Assembly (NCBI GenBank): GCA_905235135.1
Contig: CAJOKR010000015.1
Coordinates: 1 to 49,462, forward strand
From: an uncultured Bacteroidales bacterium
GTDB lineage: Bacteria; Bacteroidota; Bacteroidia; Bacteroidales; WCHB1-69
Direction: 5' to 3'
DNA length: 49,462 nt
Part shown: one piece after another, positions 23,660-31,884 of the stretch
Layout of the letters: each line of letters starts with the position of its first letter
Numbering within the stretch: the first letter of the stretch is position 1
The notes under the pieces: generated by a model
Told to the model about the DNA's origin: nothing
Seen by the model: only the letters and a program-made list of their open reading frames with translations
Databases searched by the model: none
Position numbers and translations under genes: made by a program

Positions 23660-26179
23660 ATGTCTCTACCTGACAACACTTTACATTCCGGCCGCCCCTC
23701 CCACATCCGCATCCGGGGAGCCCGCGTGCACAACCTGAAGAACATCGACGTGGACGTGCCGCTGCACCAAATCGTGGCCGTGGCGGGGGTGTCCGGATCG
23801 GGGAAGTCGTCGCTCGCATTGGGCGTGCTCTACGCCGAGGGGTCGCGCCGCTACCTCGAATCGCTATCCACCTACACGCGCCGCCGCATGACACAGGCCG
23901 CCAAGGCCGACGTGGATGAAATCCTCTACGTGCCCGCCGCCCTCGCCCTGCACCAACGGCCCGCCGTGCCCGGCATCCGCTCGACCTTCGGCACCGGCAC
24001 CGAGCTCCTTAACAGCCTGAGACTCATGTACTCCCGCCTGGCGCACCACCGCTGTCCCAACGGGCACTATCTTGAGCCATCTCTGGCGGTCGCCGCCGGA
24101 CAGGAGCTCGTCTGCCCCGACTGCGGCGAGCACTTCTACGCCCCGGGCGCGGAGGAACTGGCCTTCAACAGCCAGGGCGCGTGCCGCTGTTGCGGTGGCA
24201 CCGGCATGGTGCGCACCGTCGATAAGGCCACCCTCGTGCCCGACAAGTCGCTCACCATCGACCAGGGTGCCGTCGCCCCGTGGAACAGCCTCATGTGGTC
24301 GCTCATGACCGACGTGTGCCGCGCCATGGGCGTGCGCACCGACGTGCCGTTCCGCGAACTCACTGAGGAAGAGAAAGATATAGTCTATAACGGTCCCGCA
24401 GTGAAGAAGCACATCTTCTATAAATCCAAGACCACCAACGAGGCCGGCGAGCTCGATTTCACCTACTTCAACGCCACCTACACGGTCGAGAACGCACTGT
24501 CGAAGGTGAAGGACGAGAAGGGGATGAAGCGCGTGGAGAAGTTCCTGAAGGAGGATGTCTGCCCCGAATGCCACGGCACCCGGCTGTCGGAGGCCGCCCG
24601 CGCACCGAAACTGCGCGGCATCGGGCTCGACGAGGCCTGCCAGATGACCCTGGCGGAGCTCACCCGATGGGTGGATGGCGTGCCCCCGGCGCTGCCCGGG
24701 GAGATGCGCCCCATGGCGGAGAGCATCTGCGAGTCGTTCCGCACCGCCGCCAACCGGCTGATGGACTTGGGGTTAGGCTACCTTACCCTCGACCGCGCAG
24801 CCTCCACCCTCTCCACCGGCGAACGGCAACGCATGCAGCTCGCCCGTGCCGTCCGCAACCGCACCACCGGCGTGCTCTACGTTCTCGACGAGCCCTCCAT
24901 CGGACTGCATCCCTCCAACATCGTGGGCCTCAACGGCGTGATGCACGACCTCGTGGCCGACGGCAACACCGTGTTGCTCGTCGATCACGACACGCAAATC
25001 CTGCAGGAGGCCGACTGGCTCATCGAGCTGGGTCCCGACGCGGGCGCGAAAGGCGGACAGGTCATCGCCGAGGGCACCATCCAGGACATCATCCACAACA
25101 GCGAATCCCGCATCGGGCCGTTCCTCAGCCGGCAGGAGATGCGCGGCTGGAACGAGACCGACAAAAACCGACTGTTCGAGTTCGGCAATATTCACCTGTC
25201 AACCAAGCAGATACACACCGTCAAGCCCTTAGAGGTCGATATTCCCAAAGGTCGGCTCACCGTGGTGACGGGCGTTTCCGGCTCGGGCAAAACGACCCTG
25301 ATTCTCGAAAGTCTCGTGCCCGCCTTGGAAGCGCTGACCCGCAAAAAACGGATGCCCGAACATGTCACCGACATCCTCGCGGAGGGCATCGAGCACGTGA
25401 AGCTCATCGACGCCACGCCCATCGGCATCAACATCCGCTCCACCGTGGCCACCTACGCCAACGTCCACGACGAGCTGCGTAAGCTCTACGCCCGCACGCC
25501 CGACGCGAAACATCGCGGCAACAAGGCCGGCGACTTCTCCTACAACACCGGCGACCTGCGCTGCCCTGTCTGCGACGGCACCGGCTCCATCAGCCTCGAC
25601 GTGCAGTTCCTCCCCGATGTCGATATTCCCTGCCCCGACTGCCGTGGTTCACGCTACGCGAAGGCCGCCTACGCGGTTCGCCACACCAACAAACGCAACG
25701 AGACCCGCTCGCTGCCCGAACTGATGGACATGGACGTGACCTCGGCATTGGAGTTCTGCCAAGACATGAAGAGCGTGTTCCCCAGACTGCAGGTGCTGCA
25801 AAGCCTTGGTTTGGGCTATCTTACGCTCGGCGAAGAGACCCCGAGTCTGTCGGGCGGCGAGGCACAGCGGCTGAAGTTGGCCACCGAGATGGGCCGCCTG
25901 CAACACGACTCCGTCTTCGTGTTCGACGAACCCACCATCGGGCTGCACCCCTTGGACGTGCGCACCTTGCTGCAAGTATTTGATACTCTGATCAAAAACG
26001 GAGCTACAGTCATCGTCATTGAGCACGACTTAGACGTGATCCGCTCCGCCGACTACATCATCGACATGGGTCCCGGCGGCGGGGAGGACGGCGGCAGAAT
26101 CGTGGCTACAGGCACTCCTCAGGAAATCGCGGAATGCCCCGAAAGTATCACAGGTAAGTTTTTGGGAATGAAGAGGTAA
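23660..26179 (+). CDS. Class II UvrA-like ATPase (UvrA2)
   Basis: 839 residues, about 100 shorter than UvrA1, as in class II UvrA proteins that lack the UvrB-binding domain. Two ABC modules are visible. Walker A motifs are GVSGSGKSS (~45) and GVSGSGKTT (~536). Signatures are [14 protein letters not shown] (~387) and [15 protein letters not shown] (~730). Walker B regions are [11 protein letters not shown] and [11 protein letters not shown]. Zinc-finger cysteines appear in [24 protein letters not shown] and [16 protein letters not shown]. Such proteins bind damaged or drug-modified DNA, or protect against DNA-binding antibiotics, and are usually accessory to true UvrA. High GC fits the host core. 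It is convergent with the esterase gene. Confidence 0.9.
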   Translation: MSLPDNTLHSGRPSHIRIRGARVHNLKNIDVDVPLHQIVAVAGVSGSGKSSLALGVLYAEGSRRYLESLSTYTRRRMTQAAKADVDEILYVPAALALHQRPAVPGIRSTFGTGTELLNSLRLMYSRLAHHRCPNGHYLEPSLAVAAGQELVCPDCGEHFYAPGAEELAFNSQGACRCCGGTGMVRTVDKATLVPDKSLTIDQGAVAPWNSLMWSLMTDVCRAMGVRTDVPFRELTEEEKDIVYNGPAVKKHIFYKSKTTNEAGELDFTYFNATYTVENALSKVKDEKGMKRVEKFLKEDVCPECHGTRLSEAARAPKLRGIGLDEACQMTLAELTRWVDGVPPALPGEMRPMAESICESFRTAANRLMDLGLGYLTLDRAASTLSTGERQRMQLARAVRNRTTGVLYVLDEPSIGLHPSNIVGLNGVMHDLVADGNTVLLVDHDTQILQEADWLIELGPDAGAKGGQVIAEGTIQDIIHNSESRIGPFLSRQEMRGWNETDKNRLFEFGNIHLSTKQIHTVKPLEVDIPKGRLTVVTGVSGSGKTTLILESLVPALEALTRKKRMPEHVTDILAEGIEHVKLIDATPIGINIRSTVATYANVHDELRKLYARTPDAKHRGNKAGDFSYNTGDLRCPVCDGTGSISLDVQFLPDVDIPCPDCRGSRYAKAAYAVRHTNKRNETRSLPELMDMDVTSALEFCQDMKSVFPRLQVLQSLGLGYLTLGEETPSLSGGEAQRLKLATEMGRLQHDSVFVFDEPTIGLHPLDVRTLLQVFDTLIKNGATVIVIEHDLDVIRSADYIIDMGPGGGEDGGRIVATGTPQEIAECPESITGKFLGMKR

Positions 26180-26183
26180 CGTC

Positions 26184-26219
26184 CGTTGTAGAAACGATGT
26201 GCGCAGATCCACTACAACG
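26184..26219. terminator. Hairpin between convergent uvrA-like and esterase genes
   Basis: CGTTGTAG (26184-26191) against CTACAACG (26212-26219), loop 20 bases. The esterase stop codon TAG lies in the right arm. No T-tract is seen on either strand, so intrinsic termination is uncertain. Confidence 0.4.
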
Positions 26220-27009
26220 AGCCACGCAACCATTTCAGGAACTCCTCCGGCCAAACCGAGCATCCTTTTCCTGCCATCTTCTCCGCATTCACCCCGAAAC
26301 CGTGGCCGCCGGTCTTCGGGCGGACGATATGATACGGTTTGCCTTTGACCGCCAACGAATCGGCCATCATTTGGGCGTTCTGCCAATTCACGGTGGGGTC
26401 GTCGTCGCAGCTCAGCAGGAAGACTGGACAGCGCACCTTGTCGGCGTGCAGTTCCATCGAGAGGGAATCCCACATCACGGGATTGTGTTGGCGACGTTCG
26501 CCCATAAGCCCGCGGCGGGAACGCTTGTGTACGTACGGCTCGCGCATGGTGACCACCGGATAGATGGGAGCCACGAAATCGGGAGCGACACTGTCAGGCA
26601 GCAGTTCCGCAGCACTCAACACCAAATGCCCGCCGGCGGAGAAGCCCATCGCCCCGACGGTCGTGTAGCCCTTCGATTTAACGGTTTTTAACGCATTTTC
26701 CAACGCGTTCAGCTGACCGGGATACTGCGTGCAGCAACTTCTACGGATGTGGGTGAACCACGACCACCAGCCGGAAACCGGATATTCCAGCACGTACGCG
26801 GCATAGCCGTTCGCGTTCAGCCACTGCGCCACCTCGCTGCCCTCACCGCGTTTCGCCAACCAATAGTAACTGCCGCCGGGACAAACTATCACGGCGGTGT
26901 CGGACTTTCCATTCTCGGGTAAAAACTCCGTTATCTTTTGCGCGAAAACGTTGTCAACCCACAACGTCGCACAAATCAAAACCATCAATATTGTTCGGAT
27001 ATTATTCAT
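26212..27009 (-). CDS. Exported alpha/beta hydrolase (esterase-like)
   Basis: 265 residues. The signal peptide is MNNIRTILMVLICATLWVDN, cleaved near VFAQ. The oxyanion loop is VIVCPGGSYYWLA, in the HGG-like position. The nucleophile elbow is GFSAGGHL (Ser ~123), the acid is in SCDDDPTVNW and the catalytic His is in GGHGFGV. It resembles the endo-1,4-beta-xylanase/acetyl-esterase-like BD-FAE group that removes acetyl groups from polysaccharides. The signal peptide fits a periplasmic role. It starts 3 bp past the stop of the upstream gene; both codons lie in a heptamer array. Confidence 0.85.
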   Translation of the reverse strand: MNNIRTILMVLICATLWVDNVFAQKITEFLPENGKSDTAVIVCPGGSYYWLAKRGEGSEVAQWLNANGYAAYVLEYPVSGWWSWFTHIRRSCCTQYPGQLNALENALKTVKSKGYTTVGAMGFSAGGHLVLSAAELLPDSVAPDFVAPIYPVVTMREPYVHKRSRRGLMGERRQHNPVMWDSLSMELHADKVRCPVFLLSCDDDPTVNWQNAQMMADSLAVKGKPYHIVRPKTGGHGFGVNAEKMAGKGCSVWPEEFLKWLRGSL

Positions 27010-27018
27010 AATTCATAA
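27004..27018. repeat. Heptamer array supplying stop and start codons
   Basis: On the minus strand TTATGAATTATGAATAAT. The first copy gives the TGA stop of the oxidoreductase (27015-27013), the next copy gives the ATG start of the esterase (27009-27007). This is likely a translation-coupling junction. Confidence 0.7.
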
Positions 27019-28512
27019 TTTTCTCACAATCCGATCCTTCTCCCCCATCACCGCCTCCGCCGTCATCACCGCGGTGAGGGGTACCCCGCAGCAACCGTGG
27101 AGATAGACGTTCTGGCCGGTCATGAAGAGGTTTTCGGCCTTGGTTCGGATGGGCAGGTAGCCGGCGTAGGGGTCACGACAGTCTTTTCGCAAACCGTAGA
27201 GCGACCCGTCCGGCTCGTTAAAGTAGTCGCGGACGGTGAGCGGGGTGGCATCATAGACAGCCTCCACACAGGAGCGAAAACCGGGCATCTTCTTCTCCAA
27301 CTTGTTCAAAATCAACTCCGTATGCTTTCTTTTCCACGCCTCGTACTCCTGCCCGCGCTTCCCGACGGTGGTCCCCTGCCATCGCTCGCACATCGAGAAC
27401 GGGGAAAAGACAATCACCTGCAAAGCCCGCGCAAATGGTCCCTGATTCTTCGCACACGGAGTAAAATAGACGAAGTTTTGCGGCCAATCCTGCTCCACGT
27501 ATTTGCCGAAGTTCCATACCTTATCGTAATCATCCCAACAGTAGCACGGATGGTTCAAGTACGGGAACATCCCCTCCTTGAGCACCGCATAAACGCAGTA
27601 CGCGGAATAGTTGTTAGGAGCAGCCGACAACCGCGTGCGGGCCGCCTTCGTGAACAACTGATTATTCACAATTTTTAACATTGCTTGCGGATGGATGGAG
27701 GAGATGAAGACATCGGTTTCGAACTCCCGGCCGTCGGCGGTGGAAAGCGACTGCACTCGCCCACCCTCCATGCGGATGTCGGAAACCTCAGCATTGGTCA
27801 GCACCTCGCCCCCTAACTCGCCGATGCGCCTAACCAACGCCTCCGCCAGCTGCTCCGCCGGTCCTTCGAAACGGGAATGGCCGCTGATATACAGATAGTT
27901 GATTAAGGCAAAGATGTAGGCGGGCGTAAATCCAGCCTCACCCCCGCACAAGGGACTAAGGTAGGCCAGCAGACTGCGCAAACGCGGGTCGCGCACGTGG
28001 TCGGCAATAAACTGCGACGACGACTGGTAAAAGGCCTCGTCGCCATTGGAGCCCGAAACGCTGCCCGGACGGAGGAAGAAGAAATCAACTTGGTCAGCGA
28101 GGGAGAACAGCCTGTCCGCGTAACGTCGGATGCTCTCACGTTCGTCGGGAAATTGCTGGCAGAAATAATCGGTGAAGGGTTCGAGACCCTGCGGTACCCG
28201 ATAGCTGCGACCGTCGGCGAAGCAGAAAACCTCATCCATGCAGTCGGCATCAACGGCACGGTAGGAGATCTGGTCCAAGATGCCGAGGTGGCGGCAGATG
28301 CGGTTGAGCGAACCTCCGGGCTGGAGGCCACCTACCACGTGCATACCAGCGTCAAAGGTCACCCCGTTGCGGGTGAACGACTGCAGACCGCCGCCCACGT
28401 GCGCACTCCGCTCCAGGACAGTCACCCTGTAACCCTCCTTGGCCAAAAGCGCGCCCGTGAAGAGCCCGCCGATGCCGCCGCCGATAATCACCACAGCTCT
28501 ATCCATTTTCAT
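27013..28512 (-). CDS. CrtI-like FAD-dependent oxidoreductase (phytoene-desaturase family)
   Basis: 499 residues. The N-terminal Rossmann motif is VVIIGGGIGGLFTGALLAKE with the FAD-binding acid in VTVLERSAHVGG. FDAGMHVVGG follows, and the C-terminal FAD motif is NLFMTGQNVYLHGCCGVPL. Bacteroidota use relatives for carotenoid, flexirubin or lipid desaturation/isomerisation; no other pigment gene is near. The last codons KL-stop fall in the heptamer array. A TATTTTTG promoter element lies 12 bp upstream of the start, so the leader is very short. Confidence 0.82.
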   Translation of the reverse strand: MKMDRAVVIIGGGIGGLFTGALLAKEGYRVTVLERSAHVGGGLQSFTRNGVTFDAGMHVVGGLQPGGSLNRICRHLGILDQISYRAVDADCMDEVFCFADGRSYRVPQGLEPFTDYFCQQFPDERESIRRYADRLFSLADQVDFFFLRPGSVSGSNGDEAFYQSSSQFIADHVRDPRLRSLLAYLSPLCGGEAGFTPAYIFALINYLYISGHSRFEGPAEQLAEALVRRIGELGGEVLTNAEVSDIRMEGGRVQSLSTADGREFETDVFISSIHPQAMLKIVNNQLFTKAARTRLSAAPNNYSAYCVYAVLKEGMFPYLNHPCYCWDDYDKVWNFGKYVEQDWPQNFVYFTPCAKNQGPFARALQVIVFSPFSMCERWQGTTVGKRGQEYEAWKRKHTELILNKLEKKMPGFRSCVEAVYDATPLTVRDYFNEPDGSLYGLRKDCRDPYAGYLPIRTKAENLFMTGQNVYLHGCCGVPLTAVMTAEAVMGEKDRIVRKL

Positions 28513-28523
28513 TTTTTCGGCCG

Positions 28524-28531
28524 CAAAAATA
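28524..28531 (-). promoter_or_regulatory. -7 promoter element of the CrtI-like gene
   Basis: TATTTTTG on the minus strand, exact TAnnTTTG, ending 12 bp before the ATG at 28512. A transcript starting there would have only a few leader bases. Confidence 0.65.
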
Positions 28532-28549
28532 CGATATTTTTTAAAACGC

Positions 28550-28575
28550 GTAGAGACGCAATGACGCGTCTCTAC
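28550..28575. repeat. GTAGAGACG-family hairpin
   Basis: GTAGAGACG (28550-28558) and CGTCTCTAC (28567-28575), 8-base loop. It lies between the HMA gene stop and the CrtI-like promoter. Confidence 0.85.
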
Positions 28576-28619
28576 ATTCGATTCAAATATCTGAATTTAC
28601 CGTTATCGGATATCACTTG

Positions 28620-29099
28620 CTATTTGTGATCGGAACAGCTCTTCTGGGCACCATGATTGCCGCAACCTTGGCCATTGCCATGATTGCCACAGCTCTGACC
28701 TTTAGCATGATTGCCACAACCCTGACCATTACCATGTCCGGCACAACCACCGCAACCGCTCTTCTCCACACGACAGCATGCGGGCAGTTTGGCACGTGCG
28801 GCTGCATCAGCCTTCACATTGTCGGCATTGTAGCCCAGCTTGCTGATTTGCTGACGCAACTGGTCGGGATTGGTCTTCTTCGCATCGTAGTTGATGGTCA
28901 GCTTGGCCGTCTTCTGGTCGTAGGTGTAGGATTTCACGCCCTTGAAATAAGGCACGTTCTCTTTGAATTTGTCGGCACATTTCTGGCAGACGCCGTTGGT
29001 TTGGATCGTCACGGTCTGCTCGTTCTTGGAGGCCGTTTTCTGGGCGCTCACACCCAGCGTGATGAGGCTTACTAAAGCCAGGATGATGATTCTTTTCAT
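28620..29099 (-). CDS. Exported heavy-metal-associated (HMA-like) protein with Cys/His-rich repeat tail
   Basis: 159 residues: signal peptide (MKRIIILALVSLITLGVSAQ), then one ferredoxin-like HMA domain. The metal loop is NGVCQKCADKF (CxxC). Strand pattern is YTYDQKTAKLTINYDAKKTN then LRQQISKLGYNADNV. After LPACCRVEKSGCGGCAG the last ~35 residues are repeats of the type GHGNGQGCGNH / AKGQSCGNH, ending SCSDHK, rich in Cys and His. A tail like this could bind several Cu or Zn ions. Likely a periplasmic metal chaperone or buffer. No P-type ATPase or metal sensor is adjacent. One three-hairpin repeat lies in its leader. Confidence 0.8.
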   Translation of the reverse strand: MKRIIILALVSLITLGVSAQKTASKNEQTVTIQTNGVCQKCADKFKENVPYFKGVKSYTYDQKTAKLTINYDAKKTNPDQLRQQISKLGYNADNVKADAAARAKLPACCRVEKSGCGGCAGHGNGQGCGNHAKGQSCGNHGNGQGCGNHGAQKSCSDHK

Positions 29100-29133
29100 A
29101 TTGCTATTACTTGTTAATTTGTTTCTGTCTCAC

Positions 29134-29230
29134 CCCCACACTGCGGCTTCGCCTTGTGTGGAGTTAATTGCGCTATCGCGCGTTTTGCCTTACCACCCCG
29201 CCCTTCGGGCACCCCTCCAGAGGAGGGGAA
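29134..29230 (-). repeat. Three-hairpin element copy 4 (partial) plus a CCCCTCC/GGAGGGG hairpin
   Basis: On the minus strand GCGC-GATA-GCGC and CCACAC..GGC-GAA-GCC..GTGTGGGGG are kept; the GCCTC hairpin is lost after GCCTT. An unrelated repeat follows (CCCGCCCTTCGGGC, then CCCCTCC-AGA-GGAGGGG at 29213-29229). It lies 34 bp upstream of the HMA gene start. Confidence 0.75.
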
Positions 29231-29285
29231 TGGCTGCCCAATGAATTTTATTGACGGATCAATCCCGAAAAGGTTTAATCGCTAA

Positions 29286-30986
29286 CTACCCCTCGATTCG
29301 GTGCTTCAAAAAATCCGTGCAGTCCTCGAAGGTCTCGAAGGTGTGCTGTTCGGGGACGAGTTCGGGGATGACCTTCATCGTCTTGAGCATGTACATGGGC
29401 TGCGGCTGGATGATGGTCATCAGCACCAGAACGCCGCGGTCTTGAAGCTCCTTGATGGCGGTTTCCATTGCATAAAGACCGGACTGGTCCATAAAGCTGA
29501 CGAGTCTCATGCGGATGATGACAATCTTGGCATCCTCGGGCACGTCGGTCATCACCTGCTGGAACTTGGTGATCGTGCCGAAGAAGATCGGGCCGTTAAG
29601 TCGCTGAATGTAAATCTTGTGCTGCACCTTGTCAGGCATACCGCCCTCGTCCTGCCACGGGCTCTCCTTGTCGAAGTTGGTCATCTCGGCGGAGCTGTAG
29701 CCGCCCTCCACGAGGTCGCTGGCGCGCTTCATGAAGAGGACACAGGCAATCACCATGCCGATGCCGACCGCCGTGAGCAGATCCACGAAAACGGTGAGCA
29801 GGAAGACGATAATGAGCACCACAGCGTCGGCACGCGGGATGCGGAGCAGATCCCTGAACCCTTTGAAGTCAATGATTCCCCAGCCGACGGTGATCAGGAT
29901 GCCGGCGAGGACGGACAGCGGGACGTAACGCACCAGACTGCCCAGACCGAGCAGTACGGCGAGCAGCAGCAGGGAATGCACCATGCCGCTGATCTGCGTG
30001 CGACCGCCGCTCTTCACGTTCACTACGGTACGCATGGTGGCACCCGCACCGCTGATGCCGCAGAATAGGCCGCTGATCATGTTACCGATACCCTGCCCCA
30101 CCAGCTCGCGGTTGCTGTTGTGGTGGGTTTTGGTGATATTGTCGGCCACCACAGAGGTGAGCAGCGTGTCGATGCTACCCAAACCGGCGAGCGTAAGTCC
30201 CGGAATAACAGAGGCTTTCAGCACTGCACCCCAATCGAGACCGGCAAGGTCGAGACCCTCCTTGGCGAAAACCGGCATCGGGAACCCGGATGGAATCTGA
30301 CCGATAAGCAATTTTTCGTCCATATTGAGGAAGAGCGAGATGACAGTCATCACCAAAAGGGCCACCAACGTGGAAGGTATCTTCTTGGTTATCAACGGGA
30401 AAAGGTAGATAATGGCGATAGTCCCCAAACCGAGAAGCAGCGCGATGAAGGAGACACCACCGGCCACGCGCTCGGGAAACTGCGTAATCATATCGACGAC
30501 CAAAACCGGTGATTTACAACCGATTAGCGGATAAAGCTGCTGGATGATGATGATGACCCCGATGCCGCTCATGAAGCCCGACAGCACAGGATACGGGATG
30601 TAGCGCACATACTTGCCGATCTTCATGATGCCGAAGAGAATCTGGAAGATACCGCAGAAGAGTCCGGCGAGCGACATGCTGATGAGCACCGCGCCCATGG
30701 AGTGCTGCGCCGCCCACACGCCGCTGAGCAGCGAGGCCGTGATGACGGTCATCGGGCCGGTGGGGCCGCTGATCTGCGAGTGGGTGCCGCCGAACAGGGA
30801 GGCGAAAAAGCCGAGGAACGTCGCGCCGATGAGTCCGGCCAACACGCCCATGGAGCTGGCGGAGGGGTCGTCGATGCCCCCGAACGCCTGGATACCGAAT
30901 GCCAATGCGAGCGGCAACGCCACGATTCCCGCAGTGATGCCGCCGAATATATCTCCCTTCAAATTGTCCGTTTTAATCAATGCCAT
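29286..30986 (-). CDS. SulP-family anion transporter with STAS domain
   Basis: 566 residues. The N-terminal segment is NLKGDIFGGITAGIVALPLALAFG, followed by SGPTGPMTVITASLL and about ten to twelve membrane helices (LFCGISGAGATMRTVVNVKSGG is a SulP landmark). A cytoplasmic STAS domain of ~110 residues closes it (IVIIRMRLVSFMDQSGLYAMETAIKEL, holding the typical D-x-S-G). SulP proteins move sulfate, bicarbonate or C4-dicarboxylates. Sulfate would suit a sulfonolipid maker, but the two loci are 25 kb apart and no link is shown. It has its own TATTTTTG promoter element. Confidence 0.92.
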   Translation of the reverse strand: MALIKTDNLKGDIFGGITAGIVALPLALAFGIQAFGGIDDPSASSMGVLAGLIGATFLGFFASLFGGTHSQISGPTGPMTVITASLLSGVWAAQHSMGAVLISMSLAGLFCGIFQILFGIMKIGKYVRYIPYPVLSGFMSGIGVIIIIQQLYPLIGCKSPVLVVDMITQFPERVAGGVSFIALLLGLGTIAIIYLFPLITKKIPSTLVALLVMTVISLFLNMDEKLLIGQIPSGFPMPVFAKEGLDLAGLDWGAVLKASVIPGLTLAGLGSIDTLLTSVVADNITKTHHNSNRELVGQGIGNMISGLFCGISGAGATMRTVVNVKSGGRTQISGMVHSLLLLAVLLGLGSLVRYVPLSVLAGILITVGWGIIDFKGFRDLLRIPRADAVVLIIVFLLTVFVDLLTAVGIGMVIACVLFMKRASDLVEGGYSSAEMTNFDKESPWQDEGGMPDKVQHKIYIQRLNGPIFFGTITKFQQVMTDVPEDAKIVIIRMRLVSFMDQSGLYAMETAIKELQDRGVLVLMTIIQPQPMYMLKTMKVIPELVPEQHTFETFEDCTDFLKHRIEG

Positions 30987-31036
30987 AAACCTATTTCGTT
31001 TATAATCAACGTATTATAAAAAACCAAAATCGGCGG

Positions 31037-31044
31037 CAAAAATA
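31037..31044 (-). promoter_or_regulatory. -7 promoter element of the SulP gene
   Basis: TATTTTTG on the minus strand, exact TAnnTTTG, 50 bp before the ATG at 30986. Confidence 0.7.
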
Positions 31045-31083
31045 CACAATTTTCGGATATAAAGAAAACGATATTTTTCCTGT

Positions 31084-31111
31084 GTAGAGACGGGGCACGC
31101 CCCGTCTCTAC
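31084..31111. repeat. GTAGAGACG-family hairpin overlapping the regulator stop codon
   Basis: A perfect 13-bp stem, GTAGAGACGGGGC (31084-31096) and GCCCCGTCTCTAC (31099-31111), with a 2-base gap at the centre. The TAG stop of the LytTR gene (31110-31108) lies inside the right arm. It may halt transcription of the six-gene unit, but no T-tract follows on the minus strand. Confidence 0.85.
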
Positions 31112-31878
31112 AAGGTGTACCACTCTTTGAATTCGGGAACGCGGGCCTTGCTGATAAGAATGCGTTCGGGAACGTTCACCGAAAGGGATAGGTTCAGCTT
31201 GCCGCCAAACCACATTGAAATGCCCTCGATGGCCTTGTGCGCCACCACATATTGCCGGTTGGCGCGGAAGAAGAGATGCGGATCCAACTGATCCACAATG
31301 ACATCCAACGGCTTGCCCACCACGACGGTCCTTCCGTCGAACGTGACGGCTCGCAACACCTTGTCTTCCAAATAGAAACACGCCACCTCCGCAATGGCTA
31401 ACGGAACCAACTTGTCTTTCACCGGAATCAGGAAGTAGGACTGGTACTGCCGCGACTGCCGGTTGAACATCTCCATCAGGGCAGAAAGCTGGCTGTTTTC
31501 GGACGACGAGGGAGCTTTCTCCTCGATTTTCCCGAATTTGCACAACGCCCGCTGCAAATCCTCGCGGTTGATGGGCTTCAGCAGATAGTCGATGCTGTTT
31601 ACTTGGAAGGCCTGCAACGCATATTGGTCGTACGCGGTGGTGAAGATAATCGGGCATTCGATGGTGATTTTGTCGAAGATGCGGAAGGCCAGCCCGTCCG
31701 CGAGGTGGATGTCCATGAACACCAAATCGGGAGTGGGGTTCGTCTGGAACCAATCAACCGTATCTTCCACAGTTTGAAGCACTTGCACCACCCGCAAATC
31801 GGGATTCTCCTCCGACAGCATCTTGGACAATCTCTGGGCCGCAATCGCCTCATCTTCTATGATGACCACTTTTTTCAT
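31108..31878 (-). CDS. LytTR-family response regulator
   Basis: 256 residues. The receiver domain has acidic pocket E9/D10, phospho-acceptor D56 in LVFMDIHLADG, Thr in FTTAYDQYALQAF and Lys in YLLKPINRED. A C-terminal LytTR DNA-binding domain follows (~150-256: FLIPVKDKLVPLAI, FFRANRQYVVAHKAIEG, ERILISKARVPEFKEWY). It starts 6 bp after the kinase gene and is last in a unit with the efflux genes. It probably controls that unit; imperfect 10-bp repeats lie upstream of the first gene (38122-38150). Confidence 0.95.
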   Translation of the reverse strand: MKKVVIIEDEAIAAQRLSKMLSEENPDLRVVQVLQTVEDTVDWFQTNPTPDLVFMDIHLADGLAFRIFDKITIECPIIFTTAYDQYALQAFQVNSIDYLLKPINREDLQRALCKFGKIEEKAPSSSENSQLSALMEMFNRQSRQYQSYFLIPVKDKLVPLAIAEVACFYLEDKVLRAVTFDGRTVVVGKPLDVIVDQLDPHLFFRANRQYVVAHKAIEGISMWFGGKLNLSLSVNVPERILISKARVPEFKEWYTL

Positions 31879-31884
31879 AGCATT

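Noticed and set aside
23864-26026. Several minus-strand open frames inside the uvrA-like gene
   Set aside because: High-GC antisense shadows; the plus strand has complete ABC motifs across the same interval.
29286-30986. SulP gene as part of the sulfonolipid pathway
   Set aside because: Sulfate supply would fit, but the gene is 25 kb away with its own promoter and many SulP proteins carry other anions.
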